Made by a program: the position numbers and the translations under genes. The notes beneath the pieces were generated by a model. It made no database searches and was not told where the DNA came from. It saw only the letters and a program-made list of their open reading frames with translations. This document shows, one piece after another, positions 1 through 12,432 of a DNA stretch of 64,000 nucleotides (position 1 is its first letter; each line of letters starts with the position of its first letter). This DNA comes from Toxonevra muliebris (lineage: Eukaryota > Arthropoda > Insecta > Diptera > Pallopteridae), in assembly GCA_963691655.1 (NCBI GenBank), contig OY829330.1:2852001-2916000 (forward strand). The letters run 5' to 3'.

Positions 1-317
1 ACGATAGAAAATTTATTTTCATGATTTTGGTGCAAGGAGTAAAGTTATGACCCTAAATACTTGCATATGTACACCAAGCGACAAAAAAAGTCTCGTACTA
101 AAAATTATTGTACATTAAGGAGTTTATTTCTAGAATTAATTAATTAATTAACAAAGTTATGTTTTAAATCAAAAAAATGTAATAAACCCGTCATAATTTA
201 TCTGTGTGATGCGTACTGAATTTTGAAGATAATCAGATGTTTTTTTATCTGTAAAAAAAATTTCTTATTTGTTATATTTTATATTTAATTTTTATAAAAC
301 TTATATGTATGGAAAGA

Positions 318-745
318 TGACCTCGATAGTCTAGAGAAGGGTTTCTCAAACTATGGTACGCGTACCACCAGTGGTACTTGAGGCCTCCAAAGGTGGTACG
401 CTAACAAATAATAGACGACAAACGAAATAAGCGTTGGCTGAATTTTATTAAAAATCTGTTTTTGCACATTTTTCGCATTTTACAATCTGTTGCATGTTTA
501 TCTGTATTTCTTATTACGCTACAGTTTTGGTGTGCATAAAGCACAAAGCAGAGTTTTTTTTAGTTCTGTGGTACGCGTTTGATCCACATTGTACATTAAT
601 GGTACGTGAAGAAAAAAGCTTGAGAGCCACTGGTCTTTAGGATAGTGCTGTAGACTCTCACCCATGAGGTTGTGGGTTCGATTCTCTTCTTGGTCTGATG
701 GTTAATTCTCACAACCTTCTTATATTCACTATCAAAAAGAACGGT
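318..745 (+). mobile_element. tRNA-derived SINE (family A), interrupted by a hAT MITE
   Basis: A tRNA-like head with a box B of the form GGTTCGATTCT lies near 672-690. It is followed by the same body (ttaattctcacaaccttctt and onward) seen at about 6100-6200 and 19100-19200, which defines a shared SINE family. The start of the head (cgatagtctagag) is separated from the rest by the insertion at 337-632. The body is cut short after about 740, so the tail is missing. Family membership is seen directly by comparison within the window; the exact start is approximate. Confidence 0.6.
337..632. mobile_element. hAT-like MITE with 8 bp target duplication
   Basis: The left end reads GGTTTCTCAAAC and the right end is the complement of CAGTGGCTCTCAA, the usual form of hAT termini. 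The flanks gtctagag (329-336) and gtctttag (633-640) form an imperfect 8 bp target duplication, the hAT length. Several ggtacgcgt/ggtacgtg words sit near both ends as subterminal repeats. There is no transposase, so it is non-autonomous. It sits within a SINE head. Confidence 0.6.
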
Positions 746-842
746 TTGGGAATACTTTTGGGGAAGACAAATTGATACAATATGCGCCTGAAATAAAGAA
801 GATGGTATAATATCTCTGAGCCACGTATCTAATCGCTACCAT

Positions 843-1082
843 ATGCCCAAAATTATATTTGCAAATATATTTTTGAGGAGGAGAAGCGTACTAAATTTAG
901 ATAAAACTGGCTATCGCAACGGTCCTAAAACGGCCAAGTTGCTTGGCCCTAAGAAACTGTCTAACTTTTATGAAATCACTAATAGATTTGAAAGGGAATC
1001 AATTACTGTACTTTGGACTTACAGTACAGATGAGTTGGATGTTCTGATTTGGTTTGGATTTGGATATGTGGCAAATGTTTAA
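843..1082 (+). pseudogene. pogo/jerky-like transposase fragment
   Basis: A 79-codon frame contains NLDKTGYRNGPKTAKLLGP followed by a segment like EITNRFERESITVL. This resembles the first catalytic block of DDE_1 (pogo/Tigger/jerky) transposases, where N-x-DETG is followed by a Lys/Gly stretch and a T-S-x-E-R-G block. The acidic pair is degraded (DKTG instead of DETG). The remaining catalytic residues are absent and the frame ends without the next block. I see no inverted ends. It is a short, decayed relic; assignment rests on motif resemblance only. Confidence 0.4.
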
Positions 1083-2730
1083 TTTATTAAAGGTTAATTT
1101 CCAGTGATATTGTTGCTTCCAGATGGTCACAAAAGTTACCTCAGTTTGTTGCTATCAGAGTTCGGCGTTAAAAACTTGTATCTCGTGACCCCTTAAAATG
1201 ATGGCGCCCCTATTTATCTTCAGTAAGGAAGGTTGTCAGGGTTGGGCGTGTGCACGGTAAAGCTTTTCTTTGAGAAAGTAAACATTGAGTGTCATTTTGA
1301 TTTCTGTAGGCAAAAGCGGTACAAGTGTTCTGAGCACAGTTTAAAAAAAAAACCATGGAATCTTCAAGATAAGTTGTGTGTGTGTATTATGTTATTTGTG
1401 CACATTAAAATGCCGAAAAAAAAATTCAATTTTGCAATGTGTTTGGTTATGACGTGTTGTAATGCGGTAATAGAGCCTGTTGTTAGGGTTGGGCATTTTT
1501 TGTTGTCAGGCACCCAAAATTTTTCTGAACATTTCAATCGATTATTTGAAGAGAAACTTTTTTAGCGTGGGTAAATCGAAAATTTTGTTGCACTCATACG
1601 AAACTAATAAAAAACGAAGTTATGCTGCTGTTAGTGTTGAGCGAACGAGGTCATAGCTCTCACAAAATTGAGAGAAAGCTTTTGTGTCTGTGACACTGGC
1701 CGCTGAAAAATTTAACTGGCCAAAATTAAAAAAAAAGAATCTCGGTTTGAATCAATTTCACACTAAGAATATTCTAATTATGCAAAGTATCTAGTTGTGC
1801 GAGCGTCAAAAGTTGAAATATCGTCACGGTAACGTAAATGAGGGTAATTCGGATCGATGTATATAAGTCAGATCGATTTTGTTTTGCTAAAACTTTTCTT
1901 TGGTATTTTTTATAATTACAGTAGAAGCCCGATAATTCGTCGTAATCGCAAAGGACCAGCAATTTTTACGAATTACAGAGGTTTTCGATTTAACGAGATT
2001 TTGATTTAACCCTTTCATCTCGGAGTTTTTTCTCAAAATTAAAATAAATTTAAAAAAATATGTCCAGGACTCTTAATCCTTACAATTATCCTTAAGTTTT
2101 CCAATAAGGTATAATGTCTACTGTAATCTTTGTAGCCAGGAATTATAGCAAAGGCAACTTACGGCGATGAAGCTGCATGTATACAATCCACTCATTTACA
2201 GCCACCATCAGTATTTTGAAAAGAAACTCAAATAAAATGGAAGCCATATCTCCCATTTTACTTGAGTTTTCGAACATTATTGGGACATGCAATCCCAAGG
2301 TTAAGGAAGTTAAAATAAGAAGAATACGAATTGACGTTTTTTCAATTTCTTTCCTAGAAGAAAAAAGCAAAAAACAATTATTCATTTAACTGAAATATGT
2401 ATGCACGTATGTACACATATTAGACCCCATTAAAACTATGTTCTAGAAAGCTTGTAATTTTTAGTTGTTTAAGGCTTTTCTCGCGTATCTTGTTAACCAC
2501 GAAAAACCCAAAAAATTCCATCAAAAAAGTGAACGTAGCTATCTAGTCCAGTCATTATAAAGATTTACATCACAATAATTCTTATCTAAAATTTTTCTTC
2601 AGTAATTGTGAGTGGGGGCATGATAGATGGAAAAACCACAAAAATCAGTTGTGGGATTGCAGAGCAACCCCCTCCCCCCCCAAAAACCCCTCTTTGGTGA
2701 AAAAAGCCTTTTTGTACTAATAACTGGTTA
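1083..2730. other. AT-rich intergenic DNA, no gene seen
   Basis: Both strands hold only short open frames without domain character or splice context. No recognised repeat was matched here except low-complexity A and T runs. Confidence 0.5.
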
Positions 2731-3437
2731 ACCGTTGGAGATATCAAAAATTTTTTGATTGTATTTGATTTTCTTTTTTTTTTAATGCAGTTTTTTAACT
2801 TTTAAATTATTAGAAAATATTGTTAAAAGAAATGTGAATAGAAAAAAATTTTTTTTGAGCTATGTATTTAATTAGTTTGGGTTTTTTTATTTTTAGGAAA
2901 CAATAAAAAATAAGCCCAAATTTTGCTAATTTTAATATGCTGATAAAATTGCAAAATGTGAAGGTTTTTATTTCTAACTTTTCAGCATTTTCAGAAGTAA
3001 TGTCTTAAACTAAAAGATAATAAATTTATAACATATAGTGAAACCAGTTATTTTTATTAGGCCTGCAAATGGTTAAAGTAGCAAAAACCAACAGACAACT
3101 ATACAATATTGCTATGTTTATATACAAAAAATTATCTGTAATCAATGAAAATGACAGAGAATATTCCATCCCCTTAAAAATCCATTTTGATTTTTCTTCC
3201 TAGCTTGTTTGGTTTTCGAGTAATTAAATTTTTCCTATAGGCTCCGCGCGCATAAATTCAAATAAACAAAGATGCGCGCACATCCACAGTACATCCCAAG
3301 TACAAAATTTGCAATTTCTTTAATATTGAATATCTCGGAAACTATGACATATACGAAAAAATTACTAGATACCTGTTTTTTAGGAAATCAAGCTTTCTTT
3401 TTGTAGTAGGCAATTTTTTGATATCTCCAACGGTTTT
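2731..3437. repeat. Inverted-terminal-repeat element, about 0.7 kb
   Basis: AACCGTTGGAGATATCAAAA at about 2731 is repeated as its reverse complement at about 3413-3437. The interior is AT-rich with no coding potential. This looks like a MITE; target duplications are not clear. Confidence 0.4.
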
Positions 3438-3659
3438 AATTTAATATGATTATGTTAATATAAATAAAAATTTTAATTCAGAAATTTCTTAGAATGTTTC
3501 GAAGAAATTATATTTTATATATTTCATTGTTCATCAGCTCACGGGCATAGCCACGGACTAGCGAATCCAGAATTTAACTTAAGTGGGTTAATATATCTTC
3601 ATCCCTTTTAAATTTTTTTTATTTGTGGCCAACGATCAAATATAAGAAATTCTAATCAG

Positions 3660-3775
3660 TTCGAAGCGGGGGGAAGCTAGTTAGGCGTTGGGGGAGGAGG
3701 AAAGTTGGGGAGGTTAGGGTGGAGTTGGAGAGATGGAGGTTAGGGTGGAGTTGGGGGGGGGGTGGGAAAGGTCAG
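3660..3775 (+). repeat. G-rich imperfect repeat, potential G-quadruplex
   Basis: About 110 bases almost free of C hold many G runs of 3 to 9, including two copies of ggttagggtggagttgg about 30 bases apart. Strand asymmetry and G-run spacing are compatible with G-quadruplex formation. Confidence 0.5.
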
Positions 3776-5941
3776 GGGTTTTTAACCCCAAATCCTCTCC
3801 CCTTTCCTACTCCCCTCAGATCCGCTATTGATCCTACGTAAGATAGCACTTCTTCCCCTAATTTTGATACGCCCATGAGTAGACCCATGAGAATTGGTTC
3901 GGTGGTAAACAAGTAGGTCTCCATATCAAATTTTATCAATTTAGCTCGATATGATATTCGAAGATATTGAATTTTTGCGAAAATACACACAAATGCATCT
4001 CTACACCAAATTTTAGTAAGATCGGACAAACGGTATATGATTACATAAGAAAAGTACATAGATTTGGACAACAATTTGTATTTACGCATACATACATTTT
4101 TTTTATATATATTTTCTTTAAACAACAAATTTATATTTGCATCTAAATTAACCTCAAATTCAAGATAATTTGCTATAAATTTTGCAGATCCGACTTACAT
4201 ACATTATCGATCCGACTTACATGCACACTCAATTTTTCAATCGGAATTACAGGCAATTCATTTTTTTCGAGGTGATGTTACCTTAGTAATTATTAAAAAA
4301 AAGTTATGTTTTTTTTAGGTAGTTTACAATTTTAAAAGAGGAAGAAATATGCTTTAATTTTGTATTAAAGAGTCGACTTCTCGCAGTTTTATCTCATGTG
4401 CTTTGGTGAGAGAGCTTGATTGCATATAGCTGCTCTCTGGTCATGTGTTATATACGTGTACTACGTCGTATTTGTGCCGATAAGTGTAGAAAGTACCAAC
4501 AGAAAAAAAAAGTAGCAACAATTTGTTATAAATGTTTTCTAATAATTTTAATATAAATAAACAAAATAGTTTCACTTCTACTGTGAGTGCCTGCAGACAT
4601 ATAATTTTTTTTGTCTATTTTAGCTGTAAATCTCCATATAGTCGAACTACCGATCGTGGCAATTTTGATATGGAAAATATTTTCAGCGCAATCAGAGCAG
4701 TTAATATGAAGACCAACCAGTGGTGAGCGCAGCACGGGTTTTCAAAAATCCACGGAGCACGGGATTTTGTCGAACTTAATGAAGATTATCAAAGGATATA
4801 CGCGCACTGCATGTGCTGTTGGTAAGTTACTTATGATAAACTATTGTATTCAAATGGCTAATTACGTATTTTTATCAATAAAATCAATGACGAAATTAAT
4901 TGGATTTGGCTTTTTATTTCATTAAATTTTGTTTTCCATGTAATTTTTTATCATTTTAACATATTTTTCTTTGATTTTCAGTCGGTGCCCCAACCTGACA
5001 ACTTTTTTTTGTTTTTCAAATGCCCATAACTTCTACATTTTCCATCCAAACTATTTCCAATGTTCTGAAAAAATGCTCCTTCTTTTCACGCTCTTACTAA
5101 CGATGGGCAATAACAAATAATTCTGAATTCTAACGGAAGTTATGAACCGAAAACGAAACCCTGGCAACCATCCCCTATATTACAACCGATTATACTGGGG
5201 AATAAAAAAAATAACTTTCTTCTGTGGCATTAAGTGTCATAATGTTAACATTATTTTTTTGAATTAGCTCGCGTTCTCTCTCTCTCTCTCTACATACAAA
5301 CTGCCCGAATCCTATTTCTGATTTTGGATTCTACAGGAAAAACCCTACCGGAATCGACTACAAAATCCCACCCCGCAGAATCACTGTTCGTTCCCCAATG
5401 TTATCGATTCATATGCATGTTTTTTAAATTTAAAGAAAAGATTTTTAAATAATTTTTAATGCGACGGTTTTTTGTCATCGGGTGTATATGTGCAAGTAAG
5501 TACATTAGGCTGGTTGATGTTCCGACTTCTTGTTGTTTGCCCGCGGGCACACCAAAACATTGAAATGAACATCCGTCGTTTATTTTGCCAATTGATGCAT
5601 CAATTTGATACAATGCCTGAACTGATTGATTTTAAATATATATTTTTTCTGATTATTTTCAATGAAAACCATTTCATCATAAATATTTTTCTTAATATTT
5701 TATTTACAAATGTATTCATCAAACATGTGAAAAATTAAATGAGAACAAAAATGTATCAATTTGATGCCAACGACGGATGTGTGTTAAAGTCGCCAGCACT
5801 CTATGGAAAAACCAAATTTCAAGCACGATACAATTTTTTATTCATAGTTAGCATTGATTGCCAAATTCTTTAGATCTTTCTGTTGTCTTTTTTTTCTTAC
5901 AGCAGAAATTTGAAAATTTTAATTAGAAAATCAATCTAAGA
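3776..5941. other. Intergenic, no supported gene
   Basis: Short frames at 4526-4735 and 5401-5738 have no recognisable domain. A short TC repeat lies near 5270-5293. Nothing else was identified. Confidence 0.4.
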
Positions 5942-6245
5942 TTAGGTTAGGTTAAACGGCTGTCCAAGGACACACTTAGGCCAGAATGACCCATTGTGAT
6001 ATCACATGGGTGTGTCTACAGTTTAATGCCAGTTCCAAACGGCGGTGTGGCAATTTATTATCACTTGGTGGTTTTGCCATTACCTACCAAGAGTTTTACT
6101 TGTACACTTTCTTATAATTCTCATTCACTTCATATCGATAGGAATATAAGAAGATTATGAGAATTAACTACCAGACTAAGACGGGAATCGAACCGGCAAC
6201 CTTCCGTGTGAAAGTCTAGTGCATTACCCTCTAGATTATCGGGGT
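5942..6245 (-). mobile_element. tRNA-derived SINE (family A), near full length
   Basis: Read on the minus strand, a tRNA-like head (ctagagggtaatgcactag, then box B GGTTCGATTCC) begins near 6240. It is followed by the family body shared with 19100-19275 and 660-740, then a segment with CCGTTTGGAACTGGCATTAA, then a 3' tail ending in TTTAACCTAACCTAATC at 5942. The tail resembles the 3' end of the LINE at 56081. Such elements are transcribed by RNA polymerase III and moved by a partner LINE; this is inferred from architecture. Confidence 0.7.
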
Positions 6246-6674
6246 TGTCAATTAATATTAACTATAGATAAAAATTGTATTTACTTTTTTTAGGTTTGAG
6301 ACTATGCCGCACTTAAAAGCTACTCATCAAATTTAAATTTCTTTATATACATACGCATTATATGTATATTACATATTCTAATGGGAGTTGTAGAACCTGA
6401 CCAAAGGCCTTTCTTACTGATAAGTTGCAAATGGTCTTGCATCATTGCAAATGCACATTATTACTGCATATCACATATATTTGTTGTTGTGGTAGCAGAA
6501 AAACATTGCATTTGCAATGATGCAAGACCATTTGCACCAAATCGTGAATAGGACTATTATAAAACTACAATGGTATACCAAATTTCTAATATTGGCAATG
6601 ATCCAACTAGGACATTAAATAAGAATCACTCTAATTTATATATGAGTTAGTAAGTTAAATATGTATGTTAATAC

Positions 6675-8238
6675 CTTTGAAACATATTTATAGTCTTTGG
6701 AACGCATAAGACCACCAGTTGCTTGCAAATATTTTAAAGTATTCCTCAGCGATCCACCGGTACATCCTTGATTACCATGCGAAACGCTACAATCCACTAT
6801 TTGTTGCGGACTAAATTGGAAAAAAATTAAGCACCAAATTGATTAGTAGGTACCATAAAATTTGAAATTCCGGAAAAATTTTACAAATTGATCTATTTAA
6901 AGTGATTTATAGAAAATTGTTTGTATAAACTAGGTTAGTTAGATAACACACTTCCTAAACTAAAATTCCATCCTGATTAAAAATTTATAGTGGTTTTTCC
7001 TGATCCAAAAATAAATGTTTATAAAACGTTGTTTTTAAATGATGAAGTTTCCGTTAAAATCGTTATATTCTGTCGTATAATTTTGTGTGAAAAATGAGAG
7101 GGTTTATGACAAAGAGGATATAGCACCAAATAAGACAGCTTGTGAATTGACCAAATATAAATAAGTAATGAAGAAAAATGTGGGAATAATTTATAAACGT
7201 AAATAAATTTGTGGGTACAATTATAAATTAAGCATTAATTTGGTGAGTGGTTCCTTCTTACTAACAAAGTACCTATGTGTTTTGGATCGTGCCCCCTTCC
7301 CCCATGCCTATGCTCATGGATATGTCCCTTTCATTGTTATGTCATAAACATTTTTTTGTATGAATTAAACCTTCATGTCGTTGCTTTTAAATTAAGGCAT
7401 TTTTATGTCCAAATTTCATAGGGTGTTCTGTATTTGAACTTATTTTGAATTTCTTTCTTATACTATTATACTATATTTAACATATATATGACATAAATCA
7501 AGTATTTATTGATATAATTTATAACCCGACAATTTTAAAAAGTAATATTCTCACCTTAAATTTAATATACGACCTGTCCGCTTATAAACTTGACCCTCAA
7601 TACTTTCTGCTATACTGAATGCATAGCAGGAACCACATGTTTTTTGGTTTTCTGGCTGTGATTTGAAACCCTTTTCACGCCAATCAATTGATTCTGGAGT
7701 TTGTAGCATAAGCGGTGATCCCACTATTTCCGAATCTAAATCAATACCATCGCCGAAACGTTTGCTACGCAATAGCCGTAGAAATGCCTTCAGATAGGAT
7801 TTATTGCTCTGCAATCCAAACAACAACAAAACAAAAGGAAAAACTTGAATATATGGTAATACATATATAGTTTCTTTGCAGGCTTACCATATCGGCCATA
7901 ACGTTGGTACGCATACGAAATAAACTTTCGCCGCTTTTGAACAGTTTGTTATGTTCTCGCACGGCATCCAGGTTCTCCTCGAATGCCTTACGACTCCGAA
8001 ATTCATCATAGGTGTGGGTGTAGCTTTTATTAACAGAATTCTAGAAGAAATGTATTTTGAAATTTATAAATTTGATACATTTCAACTCAGAATATTTTTC
8101 ATCTACCTTAAACTGATCGAAAGAATCATACTCAATTACACGTCCATCTTCTTCAACAGTTTCAGTTGTCGTTTTTATTATGTATAATAATAGTAACAAA
8201 AAATTAAATTGTAATTCGACTCTAGAATACCACGACAT
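6675..8238 (-). CDS. Cathepsin L-like cysteine protease (C1A), partial gene
   Basis: Four exons join in frame: 8238-8107, 8040-7888, 7808-7555 and 6810-6675, with introns of 66, 79 and 744 bases and GT/AG borders at each. ATG at 8238 opens a hydrophobic signal peptide (FLLLLLYII). Exons 1-2 give an I29 inhibitor propeptide (DQFK|NSVNKSYTHTYDEFRSR, with EENLDAVREHN). Exon 3 reads ESIDWREKGF then QKTCGSCYAFS, holding the oxyanion Gln and catalytic Cys. Exon 4 reads SPQQIVDCS and NQGCTGGSLRN. The secreted zymogen should cleave proteins in lysosome or gut lumen. The catalytic His and Asn exons were not found below 6675, so the gene is either truncated or has a long next intron leaving the window. 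About 225 residues are visible against a usual 320 or more. Confidence 0.85.
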
Positions 8239-8262
8239 TATCTTTTCGTGTGATAATTGCAA

Positions 8263-8713
8263 CTATTTCATAATGCAAACTCAAAAATAAATGGAGCGAG
8301 TTTTTTCACCTCCATATAAAGCGTAGATATATGTGTAGATACATACGTCAGCAGAATTTAAAATTTAAGTTAAGTTCGGTAAAACGAGACCACAAAATAC
8401 CCTACATCAAAACTGGGCATATTCTGAATGCTGAAATATTTATTATGCCCAAATTATTTCTTCCATTATACAAGTAGGGATGGCCGATACATGCAAGAAT
8501 ATCGATATTTATGTATCGATGCGTTTTGAGTTTTTTTGTCGATATCAAAAATATATCATTCGAAATAATATACATAAAATTTCAGCTTGAAAATTGTTAA
8601 ATATCAAATACAGTTTTTTCATGAAAAGATAAAAAATTAACAGAAACATAGTTACTTTTTACATTTCCTTAGAAAAAAACACACGTAATTATTCGTTTTT
8701 AGTTTTAAGTGTA
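8263..8713. other. Upstream region of the protease gene
   Basis: AT-rich sequence directly 5' of the protease start. A segment at 8490-8525 holds two copies of tatcgat in inverted arrangement. I see no clear TATA box or other element I can assign. Confidence 0.3.
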
Positions 8714-9437
8714 GGGTAAAGTGGGGTACCTTTGACACTTAATTTTCAAAAGCCTGTAATTCCGATATTATTATTGATAGATTTTAAAAGATGTTACTGT
8801 TTTTAAAACATTGATTTTTCTAGATCAAACCTCAAAAAAACTATATTTTTATAAAAACTGCATCACTATTTTTTTTCAAATGGGCTTTTTCCAAAATACC
8901 CATTTTGTCAAAAGTACCCCAAGCACTGGGCACAATTGACTTCACAAGGGGCACATTTGACAAAGGTTAATAAATTTGTGATTCCTCTGTATATATGTAT
9001 AAAATTTAAAATATTTGTATATATCACAAAATAACACTGAAAACTTAGCAGGAACTGACACAAATTTTTATTATGATTGATTGTTATTCAATTACTATTT
9101 TTTTATTTTTCTGTTCTCACTATTATTATTATAACGTGGGTTGGGTTGGAAAAGGGGTACGACTCCAAGATGTAGTATGAAGGACTTTAAATGTTGTCCT
9201 ATTTACCCCATATTTTTTAGGGGCTGATGTCGCCGTTTCATGTTTATTTCTAATATCTGAAATGGCTCTCTTCAATTTCGCTTCGATTTGTCTTCTTTAT
9301 GTAGCAACGTACCATATCTTTAAAAATGTATAAACATAAAATATAACAATTGTATTGCAAATACGTAAATCTGCAAAATGAGGGATATTTGATGTTTGCT
9401 AAATGTGCTCCTTTGGTAAAAGTCAAATGTGCCCCAA
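8714..9437. repeat. Inverted-repeat element with GGGGTACCTTTGAC-type ends
   Basis: The left end reads ggggtacctttgacac and the right end gtcaaatgtgcccc in inverse orientation, about 0.7 kb apart. Internal copies (aaaagtacccc, ggggcacatttgac) suggest subterminal repeats. A related segment, with the words tttggtaaaagtcaaatgtg, occurs at about 48295-48335. No coding capacity is seen. Confidence 0.45.
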
Positions 9438-12327
9438 ATTCTCTGGATGATTTTTTCTTCTTTTTCAATTTATCTTGTTTTATTTTCACAAAACGCATTT
9501 TTATTTTGTTAACAAAGACCGAAAAAAATACTCAACTGCTACTAAATTCTCTCTTATAGTGCAGATACACGAGAGTGAATTTCGTTAAAATTTTAAATTT
9601 CAAATTTAGGTGGACACAAGACAGAAAAGAAGAATTTTTGTACACTATAATTATACGTGTTATCTCTGCGGCTTTGTTGTTGTTTTCATATACAATTATC
9701 GCTGCTAGTTATATATAACTAGAAGCAAGTGGCGAATAAATCGCAGCAATTGTTTCAAATGACTTTATCTTCAAATTAAAGATCATTCTTAAAACGATAT
9801 ATAATTCGAAAAATTATTTAAAAATTCGCGTAAGTTTATTATTTATAGTCAAAAATATCTTAACTCTAGTTATGCTGTTTTTCATTTTTACCACAGAAAT
9901 ATTGCAGATGTTATGAAGACAAAATGCAAAATGTCAAAAAAAATATATCATATTTTCATGCTGAACACGAATCTGAGGTCAAAAACTTTCCATCACGTCA
10001 CGTTTTAGAAAAAATGGGGTTGAAACCTTTGAAAATACCGTTTTTGGTCATGACGTGCTACAAACTTCGTACGATTTCAATTCAAATTTATTTTTCAAAT
10101 TTTTTTTATATTTGACTTTTTAGAAAGAAACCGATTGAAGTAAAAAATATTTAAAAATCGTTCAATAATTTTATTTTAACTTTTTTCCATCCACTGGCAA
10201 TCAATATCAAAATTAGAAAAAAAATTTTCCAAATCTGTTAATGGTTTCTAATAGCACTAGGCTCACTTAATAATATTGCCAATGCGTTTTGCTACTTTAG
10301 GTCAAATAAGCGATGTTTTCAAGGTCAAAGTCTGCAATAGAGGTCATAAATATAAATTCGCTTAATTCATAAACCACAAGGAATTTCGTATTGATGTTTT
10401 CCGCACAATTGGGTATTTAAAACAGGTCTACAATATTGCAGAGCACTAAAAAGCAGCAAAAAGTCAGCACAGGATATAGGATTTGAGACTAAATGCATGC
10501 AACTATAAGTTTTTTATAATTTATTTTAAACCGTTAAGAGATTCCTTTAAGTGGAAACAATAAAAATGTTCTTTTACCTGGCTATAATTTTTCTGAACAC
10601 AGATAAACCAGAAAATCATTTTAAACCGGTTGCCCGAAAATTATAAAACGAAGAAATATTGAGCCTATACATACAATGACTCACAAAATTTATTAGGAAT
10701 CATGCAGGGCCTTTGGATATTATTTGATTTCCTGCATTTATTCATCACGCAATTGGCAACAAAAAATATTGAAAATCGGGCCATGAACGCTCGCATCACA
10801 CGTTTTCCTCACATTAGAAATGCTATGATGTCTTTTGGTGTAGTTATCACAACCAGATACCTAATACAAGGACGTGCACCTCAATTTGCAGAGCGGTGCA
10901 ATAGACCTTAAAGCTATTTGTGTCGTGAGTAGAACAATCATCAACGAACAACTAGAGCTTTCTGCTGTAATTGTGAAAAAGAGGTTTGTATTAAAAATTC
11001 AAAACAATTGCATATGTTGAATACGTGTACTTTAGCCTTTTATACTTTAGTATAGAGCAACAAGAATAACAATTCATTTTAAAATCTAATTTTTTTAATA
11101 AAATAATGTATAAACACAATGAACAAACAAAACTATTCGTCTTTTTATTGATAATTCAATTGTCCGCAATGATTTGAGTGCTTTAAATGATAATTTCATA
11201 CAATTGCTTATAGGTCCCTACGGACCTTATCACTTTTTTAACAGAAAAATCTTACCACTAATCCGAGGAGTAAATTTATTGAAAAAAACGAATTGAGATG
11301 TTTGAAACTAAAAGTGATTCCCAGATTTTTGGGCTTGTACATATACCTACATAAATAAATGTATTTAATTTTCTTCAGAACAAAAAAAAAAAACAGCTTT
11401 GCTGGCGCTTAAGCAGCATTTTTAATAAAATCTAATAACTATCAACATACAGCCTTTACAACTAAACTTCCATTGCTTTCCTTAATAAAAGAAAAGATCG
11501 CAAGTTTTCGGTGTAGGTCTCTAAAATTTTCGGTACAGATAAAAGAGGACACGCTTTATCATAATCCATCAAAAACTCGATATTGAAAAATTTGATGTTA
11601 GGGCCTTAGCAAATTAAGGCAGCGATTTATGCCTTTTCAAGCATTTCCTTTGTATGAGAGGTGCCTACTTGCCCAAAAACTTCTGTTATTTGCTATGGTT
11701 TCTCAGGTATACAGTTTCAAACATTTCCTTTGCATGGGACATGTCACACATATTTTATTTATTCCAGTCACTTACTCAAGCCTACCCATACTTTACCCAC
11801 CGAATTCTATTGACAAATCATATTATCATTCCAAATCTTAGTGCTGCACTACAAATAGTTTCTAAGATATACAATAAAGAAAATTCAGGCTATATGGAAA
11901 GTTCCTCGCCCTCTTTTTCAAACCCACCCACATTTTTTTGTGGTGTGGTTTTGTCAACCAACGTCGCTAAATGGTTCTGGAAATATATATAAAAGCATTA
12001 GAGTTGTATGGAAAAGGCCACACCTATCCATATTTCGTCATAGAATACCATTGACATTTTTAGAGACGTGCCACAAATGAATACTGAGATATTCCATAGT
12101 TAAAACTCAGATTATATAGGAGATGTCATGTCCTCTTTTTCAATTTCACAGACCTTTTTCCAGCGGCATTACATTGCCAATTAACATCTTTGTACTACGA
12201 TATACCCAAAAATTATCTGAGTTATTGATGGGCATATGTCCATGAAATCAAGTTACATTTTTATATAGTATAATAAAACTGTAACTTGATTTAATAGTAT
12301 AAAAACAAATAATTATTTGTTTAAAAA
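9438..12327. other. Intergenic with dispersed-repeat fragments
   Basis: The part at about 9955-10080 (aacacgaatctgaggtcaaa and onward) is a diverged copy of about 38480-38610. Around 11640-12160 a set of imperfect internal repeats recurs (cctctttttcaa with catgggacatgtc-like words). No reading frame shows a domain or splice structure. Confidence 0.35.
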
Positions 12328-12425
12328 GTGGGATTGGAACTCACGACACAAAAAAACTCACAATTTCTTTGCACAATCACAACTTTACCCTTCTTTTTAA
12401 TTCACTCAACCACACACCTTTATTA
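12328..12425 (-). mobile_element. tRNA-like SINE head
   Basis: The minus strand contains a box B-like GAGTTCCAATCCCAC preceded by a tRNA-sized segment. A related head lies at 14845-14935, so the long-TIR element at 12433-14688 sits between two similar SINE heads. Only the head is recognisable. Confidence 0.35.
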
Positions 12426-12432
12426 AATAATA

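Noticed and set aside
8239..8262. Start of the cathepsin at 8262
   Set aside because: The codon there is TTG; the first ATG in frame is at 8238 and directly precedes the signal peptide.
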